From: Clostridiales bacterium
GTDB taxonomy: Bacteria; Bacillota; Clostridia; Oscillospirales; Acutalibacteraceae
DNA length: 64,000 nt
Assembly: GCA_019418545.1 (NCBI GenBank)
Contig: DYBQ01000001.1
Coordinates: forward strand, 159,831-223,830
Direction: 5' to 3'
Shown here: positions 1 through 7,835 of the stretch, piece by piece
Position numbering within the stretch: the stretch's first letter is position 1
Layout: every line of letters begins with the position of its first letter
Translations under genes and position numbers: made by a program
Notes under the pieces: generated by a model
The model's input: the letters and a program-made list of their open reading frames with translations, nothing else
Told to the model about the DNA's origin: nothing
Databases searched by the model: none

Positions 1-2708
1 TGGCTGTCTTCCTGACTGTTCTGGTTTGCTGCACAAATCTCGCACTGCTTGCGCTGAGAGATGTACATGACAGTGTTGGCGAACAGAGCAGATTCACCCT
101 GCGTAGCGGAGTTCTCGGGCAAGTGACCAATCTGGTTCATCAGGAAGTTGCCGGTGCCGGAGAGGTAGAAGTTGCTGGTGCCGTACCAAGAACGACCCGT
201 TGCAGGGTCGGTAATCGTCTTGGTGGTGGGGTACGGGTTATAACCGAACTCTGCACCGGTGACATTACCGCCTGCGTAATCGACCCAGATAGGACCGAAC
301 GCAACCTGAGAGTTGGAGTGAGTACGAGATGCACCGAAATTAGACGGGATATCGTACGGGAAGTTCGTGGGGTCACGATACTTGACTGTGGACTGTGCCT
401 GAGAGTTGGAATAAGGCTTCAGACGAACACTCAGCTGGTCGCTGCCGTACATGATGCCAGCTTTACCGTAGGAGCTGTGGCTACCACCAGTAGACAGAAT
501 CATGGAGATAGCATCGGTCGGCAGGACAGTGCCGGAATCGATGTTACCGCCGTTAGCGCCCATCAGAGCGTTCATGTTCCAGTGACCGTTGTCAATGTTA
601 GGAACAGAGTTCAGGACATAGTAGCGGGTAGACCCATCATTCTTATCGGGACCGAAACGACCACCCTCGTAGTAATCACGAGAACCGGGGTCGGTATAAC
701 CAGCAATGTGGGCATCATACCAAGAACCGGCATAGGCGTACATGGTATCGTGACCGACACACATGCCGTAGCCCTGGCTTAGGAAACCCTTGATGGCGTA
801 GTAGGCTTTGCCGGAAAGGTCTGGCTCCTGCTGTACGCAAACACCCCAGCCGATAGAGTCGATGCGGTAGTTGCCCTCGGCGTCAATCATGTACATCTCA
901 GGGTTGGCGTTAAACTGCTCAACCTGTACTGACAATACGGTGATATGCTGGCTCAAAGTTTCACCGTTGGGTCCTCTAAGCCAACCGTTGCTGGATACAG
1001 AGGGATGCGACAGGAACTTTGCATACATACGACCTGCGTCTGAAACCCAAGGGTTCAAGAAGACAACAGCGTCTTTGTACTTTGTACCAGAAGCACCCGT
1101 GCCGTAGTTGTTTTTATCGGCATCGCGGATAACAGCAGTATACGCAGGAACTTCAACAGCAGTACCGGTGACGGTCCAAGCGTTATTGCTGTTATGAGGA
1201 CGGAAATAGACGGTCTGACCATACCATTCGGAGTTGACTTCGAGCATATTGCCATCCGTCAGCGGGAACTCCATGTACTGACGAGTTGCACCAGTGGGAA
1301 AGCCGTTATCGTCCAGAACATTAGCGGTTCCGACCTTTGAACCACTCCAAGCACCGCCAATCTGAGTCCAGTAACGGTCTGCGGTGGCCTTGTCAAACTT
1401 ACCGGCATTGAACCACTCGGTAACCTGGTCGTACATGTTCTTAGTGATGTACTCGTAGTTGCCGTTAAGACCTGTAATCCACTGGTTATCAGAGGACAGC
1501 GCAGGACCATTCCCGCCAGCGCGGGGAGCAAAGGAGCGTGCCAGCATAGCAAAGGTGGCGGGGGCATTATCCCCATCCGCTGTCTCTGCAGTGGCAATGT
1601 CAGTAGAAACAACCTTAAACTGGACAGTGGACAGGATGATATCGCCCGCCTTATCCTCATCGGTCAATTCGTTACCAAGTTCCTCCAAAGCCTTGAAGTT
1701 GGATTCCTTGTAAGTCTCGTCGGTGACAGTAATCAGGCAGCGATAGCTTGCAGTGAGGTCATCCTCCGTAACTTCAAAGGTGTAAGTGGGCTCGGTAGCA
1801 CCCTCGATATTCTGCCAATCAGTAGTCAAAGCGGCAGTGCTTTCGTCTGAAAACTCCCACTTGCCGTCATCGTTGAGATGTGCGGTGTAGGTGCTCTCTC
1901 CGTTAGAAGCATAGACTTCAACGGAGCCGTCTTCGGCATTGGCAGCGGTGATGGTGTATCCATCCAGAACGAAGTTGGGCGTATGCCAAGCAACTCGGAC
2001 ATCGCTGGAATCAGCACCAATTTCATCGAGAGCATCTACAATAGCATAGTACATCTCGCAGCCCTGCCAAACAAAGTCAGGTGAATCCGCGAGTGTCTTT
2101 GCCTCAGTGGAGTCTTCCCAGACGAAATCGTACCAAGTAGGCTCGTCCTCTTCATACGGATAGATGGCATAGGAATCGTCAGCGACAAAAGCTTGCTTCT
2201 TCTGCCACTGGTAGGTTACAGAGACATCATTACGGTTCAGCAGGGCATCCAGAGTAACTGTATCCCCCACCGCTGCCGAAATCTTGTCACCGTAATCAGG
2301 TGTTACAGCTTGAATGCCGATGAACGGCTCAGCTGTTTCCGGTGTGGCAATGACATCCTCGGAGGTATCGGGCTCCGTATAGACGACATCTTCCGAATTT
2401 GCCGTATCATCCTTGACCGTATCGGCCGTAGAATCATGCGTCAAATCCACCACATCAGTCACAGTCTGAGAGGGCTCAGGGCTTTCGACCGGCGTATCTT
2501 CGGATTCGGAATTTGAAGTGTCGGTCGTGTCAACGGATTCAACCGCATCCACTTCATCATCCGAAACCGGGGCCTCAGTTACTTCATCGGACACAGTAGT
2601 GTTATCTTTGAATTCGTCCGCGAACGCTACGGTATTAACCGCGAACATAGAAAGCAGCATACTGGCCGCCAATGCAACAGAGGTCACTTTTTGTGCGATT
2701 TTGTGCAT
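1..2708 (-). CDS. Large secreted surface protein, 3' end outside window
   Basis: An open frame of 902 codons runs to the window edge without a stop, so the C-terminus is missing. The start has AAAGGA upstream. Residues 1-30 form a Sec signal peptide with a hydrophobic core and a likely cut after AFA. An acidic, Ser/Thr-rich linker of about 100 residues follows, then aromatic- and glycine-rich extracellular sequence. Near residue 880 a Cys-x-x-Cys lies beside MYISQRK. It resembles large extracellular proteins of Clostridia carried on mobile elements, but I cannot name a family with confidence. The neighbouring sortase and lipoprotein genes fit a role at the cell surface. It has its own promoter at 2814-2841. 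Whether a sorting signal follows cannot be seen. The secreted nature is clear; adhesion is inferred. Confidence 0.85.
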   Translation of the reverse strand, partial: MHKIAQKVTSVALAASMLLSMFAVNTVAFADEFKDNTTVSDEVTEAPVSDDEVDAVESVDTTDTSNSESEDTPVESPEPSQTVTDVVDLTHDSTADTVKDDTANSEDVVYTEPDTSEDVIATPETAEPFIGIQAVTPDYGDKISAAVGDTVTLDALLNRNDVSVTYQWQKKQAFVADDSYAIYPYEEDEPTWYDFVWEDSTEAKTLADSPDFVWQGCEMYYAIVDALDEIGADSSDVRVAWHTPNFVLDGYTITAANAEDGSVEVYASNGESTYTAHLNDDGKWEFSDESTAALTTDWQNIEGATEPTYTFEVTEDDLTASYRCLITVTDETYKESNFKALEELGNELTDEDKAGDIILSTVQFKVVSTDIATAETADGDNAPATFAMLARSFAPRAGGNGPALSSDNQWITGLNGNYEYITKNMYDQVTEWFNAGKFDKATADRYWTQIGGAWSGSKVGTANVLDDNGFPTGATRQYMEFPLTDGNMLEVNSEWYGQTVYFRPHNSNNAWTVTGTAVEVPAYTAVIRDADKNNYGTGASGTKYKDAVVFLNPWVSDAGRMYAKFLSHPSVSSNGWLRGPNGETLSQHITVLSVQVEQFNANPEMYMIDAEGNYRIDSIGWGVCVQQEPDLSGKAYYAIKGFLSQGYGMCVGHDTMYAYAGSWYDAHIAGYTDPGSRDYYEGGRFGPDKNDGSTRYYVLNSVPNIDNGHWNMNALMGANGGNIDSGTVLPTDAISMILSTGGSHSSYGKAGIMYGSDQLSVRLKPYSNSQAQSTVKYRDPTNFPYDIPSNFGASRTHSNSQVAFGPIWVDYAGGNVTGAEFGYNPYPTTKTITDPATGRSWYGTSNFYLSGTGNFLMNQIGHLPENSATQGESALFANTVMYISQRKQCEICAANQNSQEDS

Positions 2709-2813
2709 AATGCGTGTGTCCTTTCTGTACAGTGAGCGAATCAGCGTAAAACTTTGGCGAGGTTCTACGCAAAAATCGTCCCTGCACGATTACTTTTGCT
2801 TCCGTACATTTCC

Positions 2814-2841
2814 ATTCTATGCAGTTCGCACATTTTCGCAA
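2814..2841 (-). promoter_or_regulatory. Conserved-spacer promoter for the surface protein
   Basis: On the minus strand the -35 is TTGCGA (2836-2841) and the -10 is TAGAAT (2814-2819), with a 16-base spacer containing TGCGAACTGCA. It is one of 16 promoters in the window sharing this spacer. Here the leader is about 100 bases and has no copy of the repeated RNA element. Confidence 0.8.
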
Positions 2842-2873
2842 CTAGGCAAAACTTATTTTTTTATCGCAAAGAA

Positions 2874-2906
2874 AAAGTGCCAATTACGCAACGGTAAAAG
2901 GCACTT
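2874..2906 (-). terminator. Intrinsic terminator after the broken Big2 gene
   Basis: On the minus strand AAGTGCC pairs with GGCACTT across an 18-base loop, followed by a T-rich run. It separates the frameshifted lipoprotein gene from the next promoter. The rest of 2709-3054 holds nothing further that I can identify. Confidence 0.6.
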
Positions 2907-3054
2907 TATACAAATATTCTGGTTGAATTTTGGCGGGTATGCGCAAGAAGGAATATACATATTTATGGTATGATTTTGTGTTGGTACAAGTATGGATACT
3001 GTCAGAGTATCGGCTTTCACACTCACCGTGAGATATAAAGCTGCATTTTCCGGT

Positions 3055-4058
3055 TTACAAGTCTCCATTTGCGGATTTTCCAGTCTTTGTAGAACTGTTG
3101 CTGGAACTGCTGCTTTTATAAGTCTTGTTGCTGGTCGTGACCTTCTTCGACTGTTCGACAGTCACTTCGTAGTTGGCACTCTCCTCACCAGCAGTCGCCG
3201 TGATGGTTGCATTCCCAGAAGAAACGGCAGTTACCTTCCCATTGGAATCGACGGTAGCGACCTTCTCGTTGCTGGACGACCACTCGATGGTAGTTTCGGC
3301 AGCGACCTCTTCGGGGGCAATAGTTGCCTTAATGGTGTGAGAGTTACCGACCGTCAACTTGCCTTCGTTGGAATCGAGCGTGATGCTTTCAACCTCATAG
3401 AATGCTTTCACATGAGTCGTCTTCTCTGTGACCTTTTCGCCATCCTGCATGAGGGTCGTGGTGATGTCGCACTCACCTGCTTTAAGGACCTTCACCTTGC
3501 CGTCCTTATCGACGGTGGCGACTTCCTCATCGCTGGAAGCGAAATCAAACGAAATGTTGGACGCATCTTCCGGCTCGCATTTCGCTTCGATTGCGGCTTC
3601 GTCTGTATCGTTGAGTTTGACATCCAGGGTATTGGGAACCTTTAATTCTTTTGCGGACACCTTAACGGTGATGACGCAGACATCCTGCATCTCGGTATCC
3701 TTGACCGTGGCGGTAATTTCAGCCTCACCGGCTGCGACTGCTGTAACGGTGCCGGTCTCATCGACCGTAGCAACGCTCTCATCGGAGGAAGTCCACGCGA
3801 GCGTCAGCTTCTCAGCCGCCTTGCAATCTTTTCATCCTGTGCATCAGTTTCTGCCGTAGCAGACTCACCGGTTGCGATGACAGGCGTCTCTGCAGGTGCA
3901 TCTTCCGTCCCGAAATTCACCGGCAGCGTGATGCTCTCACCCTTTTCGAGGGTAGCATCTTCCGGAACCGAGATGTTCGTGACATTAACGCCGCATCCTA
4001 CCAAGCTAAGCGCAATAGCCGTAATCACGATAACTGCCAGTGCGAATCTCTTTTTCAT
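3055..4058 (-). pseudogene. Frameshifted Big2-domain lipoprotein (tandem paralogue)
   Basis: The N-terminal part (from 4058, GGAG upstream) has a lipoprotein signal with lipobox LVGC and matches the intact neighbour at 4177-5442 nearly residue for residue. At about 3822 one base is missing: GCCGCCTTGCAATC here against GCCGCCTTGGCAATC in the neighbour. The frame shifts at that point, and the rest, with three Big2 immunoglobulin-like repeats, continues in another frame to 3055. The C-terminus differs from the neighbour, ending in a short Ser/Lys-rich tail instead of the long Pro-rich tail. Possible causes are a real mutation after duplication, phase variation or a sequencing error. Confidence 0.8.
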
Positions 4059-4100
4059 TTGCTAACTCCTACCTTATTATAATAATAGACACTGCTTTTC

Positions 4101-4139
4101 AAAAAACAAACTCGTAGAAGAGTGTTTCTTCTACGAGTT
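4101..4139 (-). terminator. Terminator of the intact Big2 lipoprotein gene
   Basis: A perfect 13-base inverted repeat (AACTCGTAGAAGA and its complement) with a 5-base loop is followed on the minus strand by TTTGTTTTTT. It lies just past the stop at 4177. Confidence 0.85.
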
Positions 4140-4176
4140 GCCGGTTGCTTATAATTTACTATTTTTCAAAAAGCCA

Positions 4177-5442
4177 TTAGCAAAGGATGCCCACATCTTC
4201 CGGAGGGCAACTCTTATCAGCCTCACCGGGAATCACTGTGCCCCACCAGTCGGTGTTGGAGTCTCCACCGCTCGGCTGAGACGGCTGTGCAGGCTCGGGA
4301 TTGCTCGGCTGCGCGGGCTCAGGGTTACTAGGCTGTGCCGGTGCCGGGTCAGGCTGTGCAGGAGCCGGAGCAGCAGGCTCCGGATTGCTGGGCTGTACCG
4401 GCGTAGCGGGAGCGGACGGCGTAACTGGCGCGGTCGGTGTAACAGGTGCCGGATTGGAAGGCGTCACAGCAGCAGAACTGTTGCTGGAACCGTTCTTGGT
4501 ATAGGTCTTGTTGCTGGTCGTGACCTTCTTCGGCTGTTCAACCGTCACTTCGTAGTTAGCGCTCTCTTCACCGGCAGTTGCGGTAATGGTTGCATTTCCA
4601 GAAGAAACGGCAGTTACCTTCCCATTGGAATCAACGGTAGCAACCTTCTCGTTGCTGGACGACCACTCGATGGTAGTCTCGGCGGCAACTTCTTCGGGGG
4701 CAACAGTTGCCTTAATGGTGTGAGAGTTACCGACCGTCAGTTTGCCTTCGTTGGAATCGAGCGTGATGCTTTCAACCTCATAGAACGCTTTCACATGAGT
4801 CGTCTTCTCTGCGACCTTTTCGCCATCCTGCATGAGGGTCGTGGTGATGTCGCACTCTCCTGCTTTAAGGACCTTCACCTTGCCGTCCTTATCGACGGTG
4901 GCGACTTCCTCATCGCTGGAAGCGAAATCAAACGAAATGTTGGACGCATCTTCCGGCTCGCATTTCGCTTCGATTGCGGCTTCGTCTGTATCGTTGAGTT
5001 TGACATCCAGGGTATTGGGAACCTTTAATTCTTTTGCGGACACCTTAACGGTGATGACGCAGACATCCTGCATCTCGGTATCCTTGACCGTGGCGGTAAT
5101 TTCAGCCTCACCGGCTGCGACTGCTGTAACGGTGCCGGTCTCATCAACCGTAGCAACACTCTCATCGGAAGAAGTCCACGCGAGCGTCAGCTTCTCAGCC
5201 GCCTTGGCAATCTTTTCATCCTGCGCAGCAGTTTCTGCCGTAGCAGACTCACCGGTTGCGATGACCGGGGTCTCTGCAGGCGCATCCTCCGTGCCGAAAT
5301 TCACCGGCAACATGATGCTCTCGCCCTTTTCGAGGGTCGCAGCATCCGGAACAGAAATGTTCGTGACCTTAACGCCGCATCCTACCAGGCTGAGCGCCAT
5401 AGCCGCAGTCGCAATAACTGCCAATACGATATTCTTTTTCAT
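4177..5442 (-). CDS. Big2-domain cell-surface lipoprotein
   Basis: A 421-residue protein. The start at 5442 is chosen because AAGGAG lies 7 bases upstream and the lipoprotein signal begins there (MKKNIVLAVIA, lipobox LVGC with Cys near residue 22). Three bacterial Ig-like group 2 repeats follow at about residues 75-310; each has the SSxExVATVDxxGxVxxxxxGxxxI pattern. The C-terminal 90 residues are a Pro/Ala/Ser/Asn/Glu repeat region (NPEPAQPS units) typical of a wall-spanning spacer, ending in a short Trp- and Cys-containing tail. It is therefore probably membrane-anchored by lipid and reaches through the wall. The ligand is unknown. It is a recent tandem duplicate of the broken gene at 3055-4058. 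Confidence 0.9.
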   Translation of the reverse strand: MKKNIVLAVIATAAMALSLVGCGVKVTNISVPDAATLEKGESIMLPVNFGTEDAPAETPVIATGESATAETAAQDEKIAKAAEKLTLAWTSSDESVATVDETGTVTAVAAGEAEITATVKDTEMQDVCVITVKVSAKELKVPNTLDVKLNDTDEAAIEAKCEPEDASNISFDFASSDEEVATVDKDGKVKVLKAGECDITTTLMQDGEKVAEKTTHVKAFYEVESITLDSNEGKLTVGNSHTIKATVAPEEVAAETTIEWSSSNEKVATVDSNGKVTAVSSGNATITATAGEESANYEVTVEQPKKVTTSNKTYTKNGSSNSSAAVTPSNPAPVTPTAPVTPSAPATPVQPSNPEPAAPAPAQPDPAPAQPSNPEPAQPSNPEPAQPSQPSGGDSNTDWWGTVIPGEADKSCPPEDVGILC

Positions 5443-5574
5443 AAAAACACTCCTTCTCGGCATCTAGCGCCGAGGCTACTCAATAATGATAGGTTCCGCC
5501 AGCCCTACGCGGTTTTGGATTTCGTCATCGATGATACCGTGGACTCTTGGCGTCCTATCCTTCTGTACACCTGC

Positions 5575-5610
5575 ATTTTATCACGGAGGTGTATTGAATA
5601 CAACCATGAT
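5575..5610 (-). promoter_or_regulatory. Promoter with palindromic operator for the Big2 gene
   Basis: The minus-strand -35 TTGTAT (5598-5603) and -10 TAAAAT (5575-5580) are 17 bases apart. The -35 is embedded in the palindrome TGTATTGAATACA (5590-5602). Closely similar blocks occur at 24927-24949 and 28353-28375, suggesting a shared repressor. Confidence 0.7.
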
Positions 5611-5710
5611 GGCTCGATTTTAACAAATCCGCAACAAATTGTGTGAGAAAAAGAATAGGTGTTTCTGTCTTTATTATATTTTGCATCTCGAAAATGTCAA
5701 TGCACATTCT

Positions 5711-6496
5711 TTATGAACGCAAATTTTCGTCGATTTTCTTTAGCCGTTTTGCTGCCAATACCATACGACCATTATTGATGTTGTAGTCACAGGTGACAAG
5801 GAACAAGAATTTGTCATTGTCGCAGTCGAATTGCAGTTCCTTGTAAATCGAGGCTTTATCTTGGATGATTTCGAGCATATCCTCAGTCTTAGAGGCTGAG
5901 AGTGTGTTCGCCCATGCCTGAATATCTACAAAGTTCGGGTCATCAACATATCCCGGCACGACCATGAGCGCGAATATCTGATAGTATTCTTTTCCGTACT
6001 CGCCTTCCCAGCAAACAGTCCCGTTTTCATCGAAGAATTCCGGGTCCTTGAACTTATCCAGAGAGCCGAACATCGTCCCGTCGTTCATCTTATGCCCATA
6101 GATGATAAGGTTGCCGTGCTGTCGCGTATCACATACTTCATCGAGGAAAAGGGTGCCGGGGATACTATGCTCTCCGTAGATATCCGTACGGAGGTAGGTG
6201 TCGTTTGTTTCTCCCTGCACTACCGGCCCGGTAGCGGTCGTACCATATACAGTAAGCCATCCCTTATAATCAGGGTTGACCGCAAGCATTCCGTTAGACC
6301 AGTCAGTCTCATTGGTTTCCTGTGCAGTCGTTCTGATAGCCTGCAAGGATGAAGTGAGTTCCTGGGTCTTTTTGGTTTGTGCTATACTTCGGAGCAGTAT
6401 CCCGCTCAATATAAACACTGCGATGAGTGCAGCTATACTGATAAGGCGGGATACCCAGCCGAGGGTTTTTCTTGCGACAGTCTTGACATTTGCCAT
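5711..6496 (-). CDS. srtB: Class B sortase
   Basis: A 261-residue membrane-anchored transpeptidase that attaches surface proteins to the cell wall. One N-terminal membrane segment spans about residues 15-37, so the catalytic domain is outside the cell. The catalytic His is in YGHKMNDG (His135), the Cys is in FLVTCDY (Cys236) and the Arg is in NNGRM (Arg244). The length and the spacing with a helical insert between His and Cys fit class B. AGAGGT lies upstream of the start. It sits amid genes for secreted proteins that are plausible substrates, although I see no clear sorting motif in the complete ones. It is transcribed from the conserved-spacer promoter at 6581-6608. Confidence 0.93.
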   Translation of the reverse strand: MANVKTVARKTLGWVSRLISIAALIAVFILSGILLRSIAQTKKTQELTSSLQAIRTTAQETNETDWSNGMLAVNPDYKGWLTVYGTTATGPVVQGETNDTYLRTDIYGEHSIPGTLFLDEVCDTRQHGNLIIYGHKMNDGTMFGSLDKFKDPEFFDENGTVCWEGEYGKEYYQIFALMVVPGYVDDPNFVDIQAWANTLSASKTEDMLEIIQDKASIYKELQFDCDNDKFLFLVTCDYNINNGRMVLAAKRLKKIDENLRS

Positions 6497-6580
6497 GCTG
6501 ATAGACCTCTTATTCGATTCCTGATACTATATTTCTCTGTTGCCGCATAATCCTGCGGTCTTGCGATGACTCATGATTTT

Positions 6581-6608
6581 ATTGTATGCGATTCGCACAT
6601 TTCGGCAA
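6581..6608 (-). promoter_or_regulatory. Conserved-spacer promoter for the class B sortase
   Basis: The minus-strand -35 TTGCCG (6603-6608) and -10 TACAAT (6581-6586) are 16 bases apart, with TGCGAATCGCA in the spacer. Confidence 0.8.
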
Positions 6609-6664
6609 CGCTCGCGCCTGATTTTCTGAGAGCTCCCGTATGATTTCTTGGTTTTGCCCCACAA

Positions 6665-6702
6665 ACAAAAAAGCCCCGGTGCCATAACGGCATCGGGACC
6701 TT
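6665..6702 (-). terminator. Intrinsic terminator
   Basis: On the minus strand GGTCCCGATGCC pairs with GGCACCGGGGC, followed by TTTTTTGTTT. It ends the transcript of the small secreted protein gene at 6708-7085. Confidence 0.85.
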
Positions 6703-6707
6703 GCATT

Positions 6708-7085
6708 TTAAGCGGGAGTTGCAGCCTTATCGTCTTTGCGCTTACCCTTGCAGGCGGTGGCAACACCATCGCTCACAAGGTAGCAGCCACCCGCGACCAG
6801 CAATGCTTCCAGCAGCGTCTTCTGGTCGATGCCCACATCACCCATCTTGGGGATTTCATGGACAATGGGGATGGTTTCCGGAATATCCGGAGCAAGGTAC
6901 ACGGTGAACTTCGTGCCCATTTTCGGCGTGATGTTCAGAGCAGTATCTACTTCATCCGATACCGCAGCCTTATTGGTAGTACCGTGGTCCATGTTCGGGT
7001 GTTCCGTTTCGGCAGCAAAACCCACAGCGGTAGACATCATCAATGCCATCGATACCGCCGCGCATGCTTTTGCAAAACGCTTCAT
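6708..7085 (-). CDS. Small secreted protein sharing a motif with the 7836-9419 product
   Basis: A 125-residue protein. The start at 7085 has a perfect AGGAGG 7 bases upstream. Residues 1-24 form a signal peptide (MALMMSTAVGFA). The mature part contains HGTTNKAAVSDEVDTA...PKMGTKFTVYL, which parallels HGTADEAKVSDDT...VDTA...PTMSTQFYIYL in the larger secreted protein at 7836-9419, so the two share a module. The C-terminus has a hydrophobic stretch (LLEALLVAGGCYLVSDGVA) followed by a Lys-rich tail, like a membrane-retention or sorting tail without an evident LPxTG. The function is not known. A pilin-like or matrix component is one possibility. Confidence 0.85.
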   Translation of the reverse strand: MKRFAKACAAVSMALMMSTAVGFAAETEHPNMDHGTTNKAAVSDEVDTALNITPKMGTKFTVYLAPDIPETIPIVHEIPKMGDVGIDQKTLLEALLVAGGCYLVSDGVATACKGKRKDDKAATPA

Positions 7086-7107
7086 GGAATTGCCTCCTGT
7101 GTTTTTC

Positions 7108-7152
7108 AAAAAATGCCCCAGCACAAACGGATGGGTCTGCACCGGGGCATCG
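7108..7152 (-). terminator. Intrinsic terminator between surface-protein genes
   Basis: On the minus strand ATGCCCCGGTGC pairs with its partner ending GGGGCAT, followed by TTTTTTG. It lies between the stop at 7160 and the ribosome binding site of the gene starting at 7085, so that gene is probably reached by partial read-through. Confidence 0.8.
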
Positions 7153-7159
7153 GTATACT

Positions 7160-7723
7160 TTAACTCAGAACGGAAATAGTAATCTTGGCGGCAGCAGAAC
7201 CAACCTCAATCGGATTCTCGCTATCAGAAGTGTCATAAGCCGTGAAAGTCGCAGTGCAGTCATAGGTGCCTGCTTCGAGCGGCTGGGACAGCTTATCGGT
7301 CTGAATGTGGTAGTTGGGCTGGATAAGACCACTGTTGTAAATCTCAGCACCGCCGTCATCGAGCGTGATGCTTACGACCTGAGCGTACTTGTTGTTGGGG
7401 ACATTCTCGATTTCGAGCGTACCCTCAGAATCTCCGGTCTTGAATACGGGATTTACATTGATGGAAATAGCCATGGTGCCATCTTCTACCACCCGATTCA
7501 GTTCTTCCTGAATCTCAGCCTCGCTCTTGCCATCGAGCTGGCCCAGCTGTGCGGCAACGGAATCTTCCAGACGGTTGTCCGAAATCTTTCCGCTCTTCTT
7601 CCAGATGAACAGGCCTGCGCACAGCACAAGCAGCAGAACCACACAAACCGTGATGGTACGGTGCAAAAGCTTGTCATTCTTCTTCGAGGTCTTCTTGTCG
7701 GTGGATACGATATTGTTCGCCAT
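7160..7723 (-). CDS. Membrane-anchored extracellular protein, unknown function
   Basis: A 187-residue protein. The start at 7723 is preceded by AAAGGA. The N-terminus is Lys-rich, then residues 29-46 form one membrane segment (TVCVVLLLVLCAGLFIW), so the rest is probably outside. The outer part has a beta-rich look, with TLEIENVPNNKYAQVVSITLD, GTYDCTATFTAYD and AAAKITISVLS, as in Ig-like folds. No catalytic motif is seen. It follows the large secreted gene at 7836-9419 and precedes the small one, with terminators on both sides. A structural or scaffold role at the surface is an inference from context only. Confidence 0.8.
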   Translation of the reverse strand: MANNIVSTDKKTSKKNDKLLHRTITVCVVLLLVLCAGLFIWKKSGKISDNRLEDSVAAQLGQLDGKSEAEIQEELNRVVEDGTMAISINVNPVFKTGDSEGTLEIENVPNNKYAQVVSITLDDGGAEIYNSGLIQPNYHIQTDKLSQPLEAGTYDCTATFTAYDTSDSENPIEVGSAAAKITISVLS

Positions 7724-7758
7724 AATATTATTCCTTTCCAAGTGTGATGCTATTAGCT

Positions 7759-7796
7759 AAAACCAAAGCCGCCGAGCGGCAGGTCACTCGACGGCC
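7759..7796 (-). terminator. Intrinsic terminator of the large secreted protein gene
   Basis: On the minus strand GCCGTCGAGTG pairs with GCTCGGCGGC around a short loop, followed by TTTGGTTTT, just after the stop at 7836. Confidence 0.7.
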
Positions 7797-7835
7797 AACT
7801 CGCTAACGAGTTTGATTTATGCCGAAATTTTCAAA

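Noticed and set aside
4138..5028. Plus-strand open frame opposite the Big2 gene
   Set aside because: Low-complexity Arg/Gly product arising from the complement of the Pro-rich and Big2 repeats.
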